64,000 nucleotides of DNA from Meloidogyne chitwoodi. Lineage: Eukaryota; Nematoda; Chromadorea; Rhabditida; Meloidogynidae. The translations under genes and the position numbers were made by a program. Below are positions 1 to 33,445 of this stretch, piece by piece. The notes beneath the pieces were generated by a model. It had not been told where the DNA came from and did no database searches. It saw nothing but the letters and a program-made list of their open reading frames with translations. How positions within the stretch are numbered: position 1 is the first letter of the stretch; every line of letters begins with the position of its first letter. Location: the NCBI GenBank assembly GCA_015183035.1, contig JACZZP010000016.1, positions 62,001 through 126,000 of the forward strand, given 5' to 3'.

Positions 1-2253
1 ATCCTGCCTGATAAGCATTAGGATAGCCAACAATAGGAGTGACAGCTTCTTTATGTACCAATTGCTTAAATGTGATGGTTATTATTGCCTTAAAGAACCA
101 TGAGCCGTAATGATTGTGAGAAAAACATAGTATTTTTTTAGCAATTAGCTAGATTTTCAATTTTTTAACACTAATCTCAGATTTGTACATACCCCAAACT
201 TTTCTTTCAAGTTTTCAAAATGGCAACTACTCACATGATTTCCTGCATGCATATATTGTTTTGTGATATAGTCATCACCTTCATAATGCTGATGAGAGCC
301 ACTACTAGAAGCCTTTTGTTGAGGTTGGACTAGCATAGGATATTGCTCCTGCTGAAATATACATTTTAGACATTTATATTTATAAAAATTAAGCTAGAAT
401 AAATTTGAATTTTAACATAATTTATACCTGTCCGGATACAACAGTTTGACCATAATGTGATTGGAGATGTTTAAAAGGATAATTTTGCAGCCGGGGCTGT
501 TCAGTTGAACCACTAATCGTATGTTTCTGAACATTAGTAAATTGGTGTTGATACCCTAATTCATCAGGTTGCATGGAATAATTTTTGCGTAATGAACATA
601 ATTCTGAGCTCGAAGAAGCAACAGCTAAAAAATTTAGGGTACTTGTCCATTATCCCTACCCACTTTTTGCGAAATATATATAAAAGGCAACTTGAATAAT
701 AAAAAAAGTACATTCTATTATTTTGTATTCTATTTTTAAATTTTATTTTTTAATATATTTTTTTTTGTTCAGCCTATCATTTTATATTTGATTATTATTA
801 TTCTATTTAACTTATAATGAAAATTTGGGATTTGCCAACAACTGAAAACGATGCCAAGAATTTTTACAAGATCGTGGTCTTCTACACAAAACGAGAGTTT
901 GTCGTGAAACTTTATCACAAACAACGTCCAGTTTGGTAATAATGTTGTCAACAACTTGGTGTTCGCAGTGGAAACTAGTTCAGCAATCGAAACTTTCATT
1001 TTTTGAACGTTTTTGAATAAATTATGCTTGCTTGGGAGAAATTTTGGGCATTGGAATGATTTTTTAAGTAGTTGTCTATTTATATATAAATATTTGTCCG
1101 CAAAAAATTATCCGCAAAAAGTGGGTAGGGATAACGGACAAATACCAAATTTAGTGGATTTTGCCATGTCTAAAAAACTATATTATGTTTAATTTATACC
1201 AGATGGGTGCGGAGTAATTTGTGTAACTGCATGGCTAAGTGTAGGATAGCTTACTGGTAGTCCAGGGCCTATATTATTTTTATAATAAGCCAATTCGGCA
1301 TTTGTATCATCATATTGTTGCGTATTATGTGTTTGATGAGTTTGCATAGGCTTGGCCGAGTGAATTCCTATATGAATTATTCACAAGTCATACAGTTCGA
1401 TATGTTCCCTTGCACAGTATAATTAACTTATTCTATTTAAAGTCTTGGAATTGAAAGATTTTCTCCCAGCTTAGGAAACAGTGAAAATTTAAAAGCTAGA
1501 CAATTCTAATTTCCTGTAACAACACAAACCTCCTAATTTTTGTGAATGCAAGTTTGAGTCAACCAATGCGGTCTTTTTGTTCTTTTTTGGAACTTTAGTA
1601 CTCTTTGTAGATTTTGTAATTGGATTAGAATTAGCGGAAATCTGAAAAATTTAAAATAATAATCAAAAATATTAAATTTGTTTCAAGTTAGAATGAACAA
1701 TTTTGTTTAAATGCATTACCATTCCATGCTGAAACACATTTTGTCTTGCAGTATCTTCAGTTATATAGCTAGCATTAACTGGATTAAATGGTCTAATTGG
1801 CCGGCGCAATTGTTGTTGAACCGTCATTTGCGATCGAACACAATCAGATACAAAATCGTTTGGATGAAATCCCTATATTAATAACTATTGTATCTTCCAA
1901 CTGAACTACCGGGGTCCTTCTTACGTTTATTTTTCTTACAGACTTTTAACCCCACCTAAGCGTCTTAAATTCAGCAGTTTGATTCCTTACGCTATTAGTA
2001 AATAAACCTGTCCGGATCCATAGCCGGCAACTCCAACAAAAGGTTGTTCAGGCATTATCTCCATACCAGGAAAGGAACGATAAAGTTGGCTCGTTCCAAT
2101 CGGAGGTTGGCCCACATCATACAAAAACGATCCAGAACCACTAGGCCCTATAGTTGGAGCGACTCTTACTTGACTGTCTTCAGTTTCTCTTCCCAAATTT
2201 TGCCAATCCATTGTGGATATTTGTGGCACATAGTTGTCGTAGTCATCATCCAT
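1..2253 (-). CDS. Unrecognised Q/S/H-rich protein, 3' end beyond window
   Basis: Spliced minus-strand gene starting at ATG 2253 (MDDDYDNYVPQ). I read exons at about 2008-2253, 1722-1873, 1558-1641, 1201-1365, 430-624, 202-352 and 1-64; all junctions keep frame. The last visible exon ends inside the protein, so the gene continues left of the window. The product is hydrophilic and low in complexity: tracts rich in Gln, Ser, His and Tyr (QYDDTNAELAYYKNN, SHQHYEGDDY) and a basic stretch (TKSTKVPKKNKK) that could be a nuclear localisation signal. There is no signal peptide, membrane span or domain I can name. Inference: a nuclear or RNA-associated regulator with disordered regions. The intron between 625 and 1200 carries a transposon remnant (638-1146). 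Confidence that this is a gene is good; function is unknown. Confidence 0.6.
638..1146 (+). mobile_element. Merlin-like DNA transposon remnant, 509 bp, with 8-bp target duplication
   Basis: Terminal inverted repeats of about 33 bp begin GGTACTTGTCC on the left (638-671) and GGTATTTGTCC on the right (read inward from 1146); 28 of 29 inner bases match. The element is flanked by identical 8-bp direct repeats aaatttag at 630-637 and 1147-1154. Inside, on the plus strand from 818, a broken frame reads MKIWDLPTTENDAKN, then after a one-base shift FLQDRGLLHKTRVC. This resembles the N-terminal part of Merlin/IS1595-type transposases from memory of the family. An 8-bp duplication also fits Merlin. The rest of the transposase is missing, so the copy is non-autonomous. 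It lies in an intron of the minus-strand gene, just upstream of a splice acceptor. The end sequence is shared with the element at 46114-46500. Confidence 0.75.
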
Positions 2254-2754
2254 AATGCTTTCGAATATCGATTGCTAAATATTTAATAGGATATCGATTG
2301 CAGTATTATTTAATATTTATAGGTACTATGTACGAAATTTAAATTTCATGAGAAACTCAAACAAAATTAAAACATAGTAATAAACATGTACATATGTACA
2401 AGCCAAAGATAAAGCCTTAAAGTTGTTCAAAAATGAGTCGCTTGTAATTCTTATGAATTGCGGTACACTAGGTGGTAGAAATCGATTTATGTTGAAGACG
2501 ATGGGATGAGGGGAAAACAATGAAAAGACTGCATAACTCAAACAAGTGTGTATCAACTTGAAGAAAATAGTAAAAACAAAATTAAAATTTTGCTTTTTTA
2601 TTTTAAATTACATAAGTTTGTAAATTTTTTATTATATTTAATTACAATAATCTCTCAGTCTAATTGTCAATTTGTTCAAAAATTAAATCCATGAACTAAT
2701 AATTACATACAAAGTGCACCCTAATGATAAACAATTTTTGATCAACATTTTTGC
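2254..2754. other. Intergenic region between divergent genes
   Basis: This stretch separates the ATG of the minus-strand gene at 2253 from the proposed BAG2 start at 2755. Two copies of ATATCGATTGC occur at about 2266 and 2291, close to the left start codon, as an imperfect 25-bp direct repeat. They could be promoter sites, but I have no proof. Open frames here (for example minus 2326-2556) show no recognisable domain and no good splice context. Confidence 0.4.
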
Positions 2755-5744
2755 ATGAATGACGAGGATGCACACCACGAATGCATGTAATCTTTTTTGT
2801 TCCAATCAATTTACGGTTGTCAGTTCGTGTTTAAACTATTGAAAAAGACAATAAATGCGAACAATTTTGTTTGAAGAAAAAGTTGACTGCCAGCATAAAT
2901 AAATATTTTTACGAAATATAGAGAAATATTCATCTCCCACCGCAATCAAACCTAGTGCGCACACCATTATGTCTTCACCTCGTTTTCTCCATACATACAT
3001 ATTACTAACAGTTTTTTCGAAAACAATATCAATGTATATTTCCTAACAAATGGAGGGTCCCCAGGTGTCCGGGGACTCTGGATGAAATTTAGCAAAGAGA
3101 GATTATACCTTTATATTGTGAAATTTTCACCATTTTTGCTACCTGACATCTGGGACCGAGTTTGGATCCCTGAGAATCGAAAATTTTGGATGAAAAATTA
3201 TATTTTTAATATGATAGCTCATTCGAACAAGCTCTTCGAGGTAGTCGAATAAGACCAAAAATAGATTCCGGTCTAAAGTCTGAGTCGAGATACAGGTCCC
3301 TAAAACTCGAAAAACCACAGAGAGGAGTAAGCTCCTCTCTCTGTAATCTATTAAAATGAGCTTGTATTTTTGTATAACTTTATCCAAAATTTTCCAATAC
3401 GTTAATTTTGATCTCATTCGACTCAGCTCGAAGAGCTCTTTCGAATGAGCTATTATACTCATATTTTAATTTTTCACACCAAAAATGAGCTTACTCCCCC
3501 GTGGTTTTTCGATTTTCAGTGACCCATAACTCGGTCCCAGATGCCAGGTAGAAAAAACGTTGAAAATTTCACAATAAAGTATGGTATAATCTATCTTTCT
3601 GCAGTCATATCCGAAGTCCCGCGTCATCTGGGGACTCACTCTTTGTAAGACGAGTGAAATTTGCAAGATATTCTTATTTTCTAGATTTTATAATTAAATC
3701 GATCAACGAAAAATCACGAAACCAACCATTAAATATCTATTTTTATTACATTATTTTAATCACATCTGTTTGATAAATAAGCAGCACATTTACATGTATG
3801 TTCTAAAAATCTTTAAATATAATGAAAAATTTATTGTTGAATTGCGGCGCTATTGTAATTCTTAATTTAGATATGTAGTCATAGTGAATTTTGAAAAATA
3901 TTCGTATTTTGCAAGATACAAGCCTTATATTTAGGGAAAAAAGTAATGCCAACAGAATCAACAGTGGTCCACGTAGATCTTTTACGGAAGATTTCTTTAG
4001 TGATCCGTTTGAGAACATAAATCCACAACGAGGATTTCAAAGACGTTTTGTAGAAAGAGGTTTTTAGAATGTAATGATAATTTTAGATTATAATAATATT
4101 AGGTCTTTTTGACGACGATGATGACAGTTTCTTTGACGGTTTTTCCAGAGGAACTGAACGTCATAATCATTTTCGACATGAACCAAATTTATTTCATTCT
4201 TTGCCTCGAAGACAATATAAAACATCTGGAAAGACAGAAGAAAACGGCAATGTAGAGCGCCCGATACCCATACAGGTAAAACAAACTTTAGCATCACGTA
4301 CTCGCCATTAAATTTAAATATGAGGCATGAAAAAATGATTCAATTTATTTTTAATATATAGTACCAGGATTACAAATTTGATAACGTTCATCGAATACCT
4401 ATTCGACAATTGAGCTCAAGTGACAATCAGAAGGACCAGAAACTCAAAACAAACAATATGCCAACCGAATATGAACAGAACCTGCCAGGTAAAGTACGAC
4501 GATTTAGCCCAGCAGACAAGAGAAGCCGCTTCTCAAATTGCCAACAGCAGAAAAATGGTAATATTTGAATTACCTCTATTCAAATTATAGAGCTTACAAA
4601 AATTATTTGAATTGACTAATTTTTAAGAACAAAATCATCCAAACAACAGCAACCAGTTTAAACCTGTTCCTGACATTGTAATTGATGATTACGGCGATGG
4701 AAGAATGACAATAGAAAGAGAACATGACAAACCCGCAGTGATTCCATTACCCGCACCTGCCATTCCATTACCAGCACCTCAACAAAACAAAACGGAAAAT
4801 GAATCAGATCCATCATCAGAAGGCGCAAAACCTTCTGAAGTAAACGCAACTGAAAATGATAAATGTACGGACAAAGACAAGGAATTAATAGATACTGCTT
4901 CTGACGTCTACGCTATTACTTTGGATAATAATAACGAGCAGTTGATTCAATTGATAGATGATACTGAACGAAAAGTAGAATTGCTTAGGTAAGACAAATT
5001 ATCCAATTTGCATATTTACTACATTTCGTGAATATAGAGAGAATGCCACATCTTTGGAGCAAGAAAAGGAATCAATTCTAAATATTCTCAAGAATATAAA
5101 ACTGACGGGTTCACTTATAAAAATAGATCAGGGTTCTTTTAATTAACTCCCGTTTGTCCAAAAATATTTCGAAGTTTAAATTTAGGTGATCGAGATGAAC
5201 TGGTATTAAATATTGACCGTATTATAACCCGATGCCGTTCTGTTGACGTTTGTGTAAATACACCTCGAGATGAGCACCAGAAACAAGCCCTACAACATGT
5301 TAACGAAGTGAAAAAAATTTATAAGTTTATAAAATAAATATTTTAAAGGTTATCTGTGCGGCGTTGAATAAAGTGAATGATACCCTAAAAACTAAGGCCA
5401 AAATTCAAGGATTCCTAAATGCCTGTTTGCCGGAAGAAAGTGGACATATTGGTAAATGATTGGCTCGATGCCCATTTAGAATTAAAATTTATAAAATTTA
5501 ATCTTCTTTTTACAGATGATAAATTTCAATCTCTTATTATTGCCTGTACTTTGGATGACCAAAAGGTATTAAAAGATTAAAATAACGAATCAAAAAACTT
5601 ATATAGGTATACAAGTAATTTTAATACTCATAACGCAATTTTAAAAGAAATTAAAACTTACAGAGAGTTCGTCAACGACTCGTAAAAATTATTGCGCAGC
5701 TAGAACAAACACAACATCCTTTACAAAATTCAATCGGACAATAA
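2755..5744 (+). CDS. unc-23: BAG2-type Hsp70 co-chaperone (UNC-23)
   Basis: BAG2 proteins bind the Hsp70 ATPase domain and act as nucleotide exchange factors; C. elegans UNC-23 is the ortholog. Exons read: 2755-2786 (inferred first exon), 3935-4059, 4103-4275, 4362-4557, 4628-4988, 5038-5132, 5186-5307, 5349-5451, 5516-5565 and 5664-5744, all in frame, stop TAA at 5742. The C-terminal part matches BAG2 from memory: ERKVELLRENATSLEQEKES, then GDRDELVLNIDRIITRCRSV, then DDKFQSLIIACTLDDQKRVR. The N-terminal half is a long disordered extension with an acidic run (LFDDDDDSFFDGF) and a Pro-rich tract (IPLPAPAIPLPAPQ). The first exon is the weakest part: it was chosen because its phase fits the exon at 3935, where no in-frame ATG exists. 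The resulting 1.15-kb intron contains the inverted-repeat element at 3039-3653. Confidence 0.88.
3039..3653. repeat. Foldback-like inverted-repeat element, about 615 bp
   Basis: The two halves are reverse complements with moderate divergence. The left arm runs about 3039-3265, the right arm about 3420-3653. Shared blocks include GTCCCCAG near both ends, TTGTGAAATTTTCA, CATCTGGGACCGAGTT, and a TAGCTCATTCGAA...GAGCTCTTCGAG block near the centre. A third partial copy of the unit (GGTCCCTAAAACTCGAAAAACCAC) starts near 3296. The open frames here are by-products of the repeat. No transposase is visible. It probably lies in intron 1 of the BAG2 gene. I did not find a convincing target-site duplication. 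Confidence 0.7.
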
Positions 5745-6206
5745 TTATGATTATAAAAGATGAGTTGAAGCTAAAAAAAACTCAAAATAAACCGGCATTG
5801 AATACCGTTCATTTTCAGTCGAAGCTTGTTAGTAGCACTCCAATAATAGCGACTTTTTTTTATATCCTATTTGCCTAAACCCTATCAATTTTCTCATCAT
5901 CGTCCTTTTATAATCTCGATCCCTATAAATCGCTATTAACAAGACTTTGACTGTACTCATGATAAATTATTACTTACAATGATTTTGTTTTGAATATTCT
6001 TAATTTTTAGTAGTCTATCAATTTATATTTTTTATGAGTTCTTGTTTATAAAATAAATTGAAAAGACCAAGGTGCCGCCACAGTTTCAAGAATGGGTAAA
6101 ATAATTAATTAACTCTTCTTTCTTTAAACATAAATAGTATAAGGTTTTAAGAAAATTCATCTTATGCTAAAGTAAATCATAATCAAAATTAAATATATCA
6201 CTGAAA
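5745..6206. other. Convergent intergenic region, 3' ends of two genes
   Basis: The BAG2 stop (5744) and the VEFS-box gene stop (6207) face each other across this AT-rich stretch. AATAAA-like signals occur on the plus strand near 6052. I see no coding sequence or structured repeat here. Confidence 0.5.
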
Positions 6207-6767
6207 TTATCTTCTTTGCAATAATAGGAAATTTAGAATATTATACATTTCTTTGTCGGAAATAAAGTTAAAATCACGCAGCACGGCACAATGACGTATT
6301 AAGTTAGAGAACAATCCTTCTCTCTTAATTCGCTCACAGTATTCAATAATAAATCGTTTCTATAATAATAAAATAAAGAATACGGATTTAAAAAAATATT
6401 CAACAATAAACGCAGGCACTTGACATTGTGAAAGAGGGCGATTTTCGCTAATGAACTCATTCCAATACCAGAAGAAGCGTTTTTCTCCATCAGATAGATC
6501 CATGAACTGGCCAAAACGCTATAAAAAGATAAAAATGTTCTAATCAATATATTTTTTACTTGTTTATAGCTATCACTAATCCAACCTCTATCACAATCTA
6601 GAATATTTCGATAAAAGACAATAAGCCCACGAGTAGCTTCTAATGCATAGAAAGAAAAATTTAACAATAAGAATAAAACCTGTAGACAAAGGTAAATTCT
6701 CTACATCACTCCTCAGACTTTTATCATTTATTTTTTGACCGCAAGTTGGACAAGTTTTGCTATTCAT
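6207..6767 (-). CDS. Small VEFS-box protein, SUZ12-like
   Basis: The model has ATG at 6767 and four exons (about 6680-6767, 6550-6640, 6384-6509, 6207-6360), all in frame, with stop TAA at 6207-6209. The N-terminus has a CPTCGQ motif. The rest aligns, from memory, with the C-terminal VEFS box of SUZ12: residues reading ...QFMDLSDGEKRFFWYWNEFI..., then EYCERIKREGLFSNLIRHCA, then LRDFNFISDKEMYNILNF. The corresponding human region has the EGEKE...LWN and HDFNLISIMSID blocks. SUZ12 is the PRC2 subunit whose VEFS box contacts the EZH2 methyltransferase and EED. The protein is only about 150 residues, much shorter than SUZ12 (over 700), and I see no upstream exons. A TTTTAG acceptor sits 8 bases before the ATG, which suggests a trans-spliced leader. 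Alternative: a truncated duplicate. Confidence 0.6.
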
Positions 6768-7063
6768 TGAAAAACCTAAAAGAAATTATATAGCGAGCAA
6801 AATAACAAATATATACGAACAAACTTTAGCAAAGTAAAAAAAATAAACTCAAAAATAAATAATAAAATTTATTAACAGCAAAATTTACTGGTACGCTTGT
6901 TAAATTTTAAATATTATTATATTTTCAGTGTATAATCGTATTTTTAAAAAATTAGAAAAGTTCCACAGAATATTGTATGAAAAAATGAAATAGGCTCATT
7001 CGATTAACTAAGCTTATTAAAGTAGAAATGTATGAAAATCCTTTAAAAAAATAATGAAATGTT
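6768..7063. other. Short gap between two same-strand genes
   Basis: 296 bp of AT-rich DNA lie between the car-1 stop and the VEFS-box start, ending in a TTTTAG acceptor just before the downstream ATG. The length and acceptor would fit a nematode operon spacer, by inference only. Confidence 0.35.
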
Positions 7064-9109
7064 TCAAATTCCTGCTTCTTTGCTTTGTTTTGCTTGTAGT
7101 CTTTCAAAAGAACAGCTACTATTAATGCCTCCAGTCAAACCGGCCCCATAATTACGACGTTGATTATTGTAAAAATAACCACGTCGAAGAATTGATGTTG
7201 CATCACCACGTGAGCCGCGTCGCTGAAAATTGTGCATTCGAACTGCAGCAGGACCAAACGTCACTTCATTTGTCATTCGCTAAAATTTTTTTTATGTTCC
7301 ACAACATTACTATGAATTTTCTATTAACATAAGAATAGTTTACCTCTTTCTTCCAATCTACTCTGTTGTTTTTCCTATTAAAATTGAATGTTAACAATAA
7401 GTACATCATTTATATTTAAAGTTTAATAAATAAATATATAAAATTATAAATAAAAATAAATTTAAAGTACAAACCCGGCCTCTCTTTCCGTAGCCTCACA
7501 TGAAATGTTATCAAAAAAGGAACGGCTTTTGTCATAGTAAACATCATTCTTGATCGGTTTTTCATGAATTAGAATCGCTTTTTCATTGTTTAGCTCACCA
7601 TCGATTTCTTGAGTTGGCGAATTGTCTATAACTATCTAACTTTATAAAAAACTAATTAACAACCTTTGAGCATAAGCGTAGTTAACGAAAATAATTTTTT
7701 TAACCCCACTCTAACACCCTTGGTAAGATAGCAATAATCTAAATGAAATAAAGCGTTTACCATTATTTAGAGATAGTTGAGAATCAGAATGCTCTAAATC
7801 AATTTGTGCCATGTTATCGACAACTTCATCAACAGATTCAAGGAAGTCTTCATTTGCCTTTTCAAAATCAAAGTCATCATATTTTTTTCCAACATGTGTG
7901 TGCTGATTGTAATAATAATGCTGATGCCGCGTGCGATGATCACCACCGCGATAATGCCGTTGTTGTTGCTGATGAGACAGCTGATGTTCTAAATAAAATC
8001 AATTTTAATATTCGGTATAGTAAATAAAACAAACTTTGTGACTGAAAAACACGCGGCTCTTGCCGCATACTTGAATATTTGTGAGAAGGCTGATGCTGTC
8101 TTTGAATAGTATTGAGTTGGTAGGATTGACGATGAGACTGGCCAAATCCACCAGATATCGCTTGTTCATTTTTGGAAAATTCTGTTGATTGTTGATGTCG
8201 TGAATCTAATTGACCACGTCCGTATGGGCTTGACGTTTTGGAATCTTTAACATTATTTTTAAAGGTTCTTATCATTTGACTCAACCTTGAAAAGCATTAC
8301 GATCCTCAATAGACGAAGACATAATGTTAGTCGGTTTTGAGACGGAGATAATAGCTGAAACAATCAGAATGAAAAAATGATTAACTAACAAGATATTTTG
8401 AATACAAACTAACCTGGATCGTAGGTAATGTCATCAACATCAGGTGTCGGTTTTGGAGTGTCACAAACTAACAAATAAAATAGTATTTGATGAGGTCAGG
8501 ATATATTCAAAGGAATCAAGACAAGATATATTAAAATTTAACCTATAAGATCCTTGATATCGCTGGCCTTAAATATTATATAATCATAAACTTCTTTCCG
8601 TTCAGGAACCATGACACTTGCTAATCGGTCCTCAGTGCCAAAAGAACGAACTGAATTATGCATTGTTTTATCTACTAGATATTAAGGTAAAATTCCAGTT
8701 GGTGACGTTTATGTGCTCCAAAGGGATTCAATAGTTTGAGTGTGACACTGATTTTCAGGATTTACAGTTTTTGGTTGTTCCATATTGATAAAAAAAGAAT
8801 GTTATGTTTCTCACATTTTTCAACTTGTTATTTACCAAAAAAATAATCCTTACTTGCAAAAAGCAAAAATAAGTTGAAAAAAGGAAAAAAAATAGGATGA
8901 AAAAAATGAGGCCCACCAACTGAAATTTTACCGATATTAAAAACAAATACCTCGAGAGAGTGAAATTGTCGACTCGATAGGATCAACTATAATAAATTTT
9001 TCATTTTATTTAAGACAATTTTTAATAAACCTTTGTGTAGAAATCCCTCATATCGAATGTCCAATTGCGAAATTAATGATATTTTACTGCCAATGTATGG
9101 TGTTGTCAT
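7064..9109 (-). CDS. car-1: LSM14/RAP55 family RNA-binding protein (CAR-1)
   Basis: LSM14 proteins act in P granules and P bodies with the DDX6 helicase in mRNA storage and decapping. ATG at 9109: [20 protein letters not shown], the typical N-terminal LSm domain, followed across exons by [17 protein letters not shown] and [17 protein letters not shown]. Exons read at about 9031-9109, 8951-8986, 8543-8650, 8414-8467, 8287-8354, 8047-8248, 7767-7989, 7480-7624, 7345-7378 and 7064-7276. The middle is Gln/His/Arg-rich. The C-terminal half has the three signature boxes in order: FDF ([18 protein letters not shown]), FFD ([20 protein letters not shown]) and a TFG box (NEVTFGP), then an RG-rich tail ([10 protein letters not shown]). 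Family assignment is firm. It lies upstream of the VEFS-box gene on the same strand. Confidence 0.92.
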
Positions 9110-9479
9110 TTCAAAAAGTTTCCACTATACAAGTTGATTTTAAATTTAGGAAGCTTGATGTAGGCGTTATAATTTTATTAGATAAAAATTATACACATGT
9201 AGATATTAGTTTTGACTAAATATTTATAAATTTAGCTATAAATAATTACTTTTTTCAAAATTATTCGAATCGCTACGAATTTGACCTTTTGTAAAAATGT
9301 ATTTGTATAGATGTTTTAAACTAACAATAAGTGTAAATCTTGAAAATTTAAAAAAATTTACAAAAAACGTAAAAAATAAGCATAAAAATATGAAAAACAA
9401 CATTTTTAAAATCAATCAACAAATTTAACATTTGAGTCAGTGACCATGATGGACACAGCCCAATTAGTCGCAAGTAATC

Positions 9480-10200
9480 CAAAATTCCTATTTGTTAAGG
9501 GAATGTACATTTCGTCGAACAAAATTGCACGACATTTCGCCTCTACGCAAAGAAACTACATTTCGTTTACCCGAGCCCACGATTTTTTGCCGTTGGGACG
9601 AAATGTCGTGTAATTTCTGTCGACGAAATGTCTGGACATGCTTGTGTAATTAAATTTACATATATAATACAATTTTTGGTTCCAGGACCTTTCGTCATTG
9701 AACTTTTCGTTAATACCTTTCGTCAATAAACCTTTCGTCACTTAAGTCATATTTTTAAAAAACAGACAATCCCTTAATTTTATGTAACTTGGTACATATT
9801 TAATTTTGTAAAACGTAGTGGTACCATTCGATTCAGCTCGACGAGACGAATTGAATAGTATGTCTTTTTTCGCTGAAATGTTTTTTTCAAAAATAAAGTA
9901 CTACTTGATTAAAAATCATGGATAAAGTCAAATGTTAGACAAAATCTGAGTTCAGATTCGTAATCTCCACCCCAATTTACCTCTAGAAACATGTTTTCAG
10001 AATTATTTAATTTTTTTTTCAATGGGATTTTGATTCATTGGAATTGTCAGTTTGTTTTTAAAAATATGACTTAGTTAAGTGACGAAAGATTTATTGACGA
10101 AAGGTATTAACGAAAAGTTCATTGACGAAAGGTGTTGACGAAAGGTTCATTGACGAAAAGTATTGACGGAAAGTTCATTGACGAAAGGTTCGGCCACCCA
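9480..10200. repeat. Inverted-repeat element with TTCATTGACGAAAGG minisatellite
   Basis: Near-identical inverted arms lie at about 9685-9772 and 10042-10132. The left arm reads ACCTTTCGTCATTGAAC...CACTTAAGTCATATTTTT, the right arm its reverse complement. Outside the right arm, 10100-10192 holds a short tandem array of TTCATTGACGAAAGG with variants. Outside the left arm, 9526-9612 forms a separate hairpin (ACGACATTTCG against CGAAATGTCGT). The centre (9773-10041) has no coding sequence that I recognise. This looks like a non-autonomous foldback or MITE-type element in the region between car-1 and the LRP gene. Confidence 0.7.
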
Positions 10201-10337
10201 ATTTTTGTCTAAAATCATCTATGTATCATTCGTCGATTGATTGATAATAAACATTATATTCATGTTATATAATATACATATAAAAATTAAAAATCGCAGA
10301 AAGGACAAGTAATATCAATATCATCTCAAAATTAAGA

Positions 10338-33445
<23,108 letters not shown>

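Noticed and set aside
2326..2556. Minus-strand 76-residue frame MIHTCLSYAVF
   Set aside because: AT-rich, with no splice sites in phase and no similarity known to me.
3139..3666. Minus-strand frames of 107 and 66 residues
   Set aside because: They are translations of the inverted-repeat arms and have no domain.
8755..8946. Hydrophobic minus-strand frame [12 protein letters not shown]
   Set aside because: It falls in a car-1 intron; the LSm exons on both sides join in frame without it.
10038..10200. GACGAAAGG repeats considered as a CRISPR array
   Set aside because: Spacers are too short and irregular, and the genome is eukaryotic.
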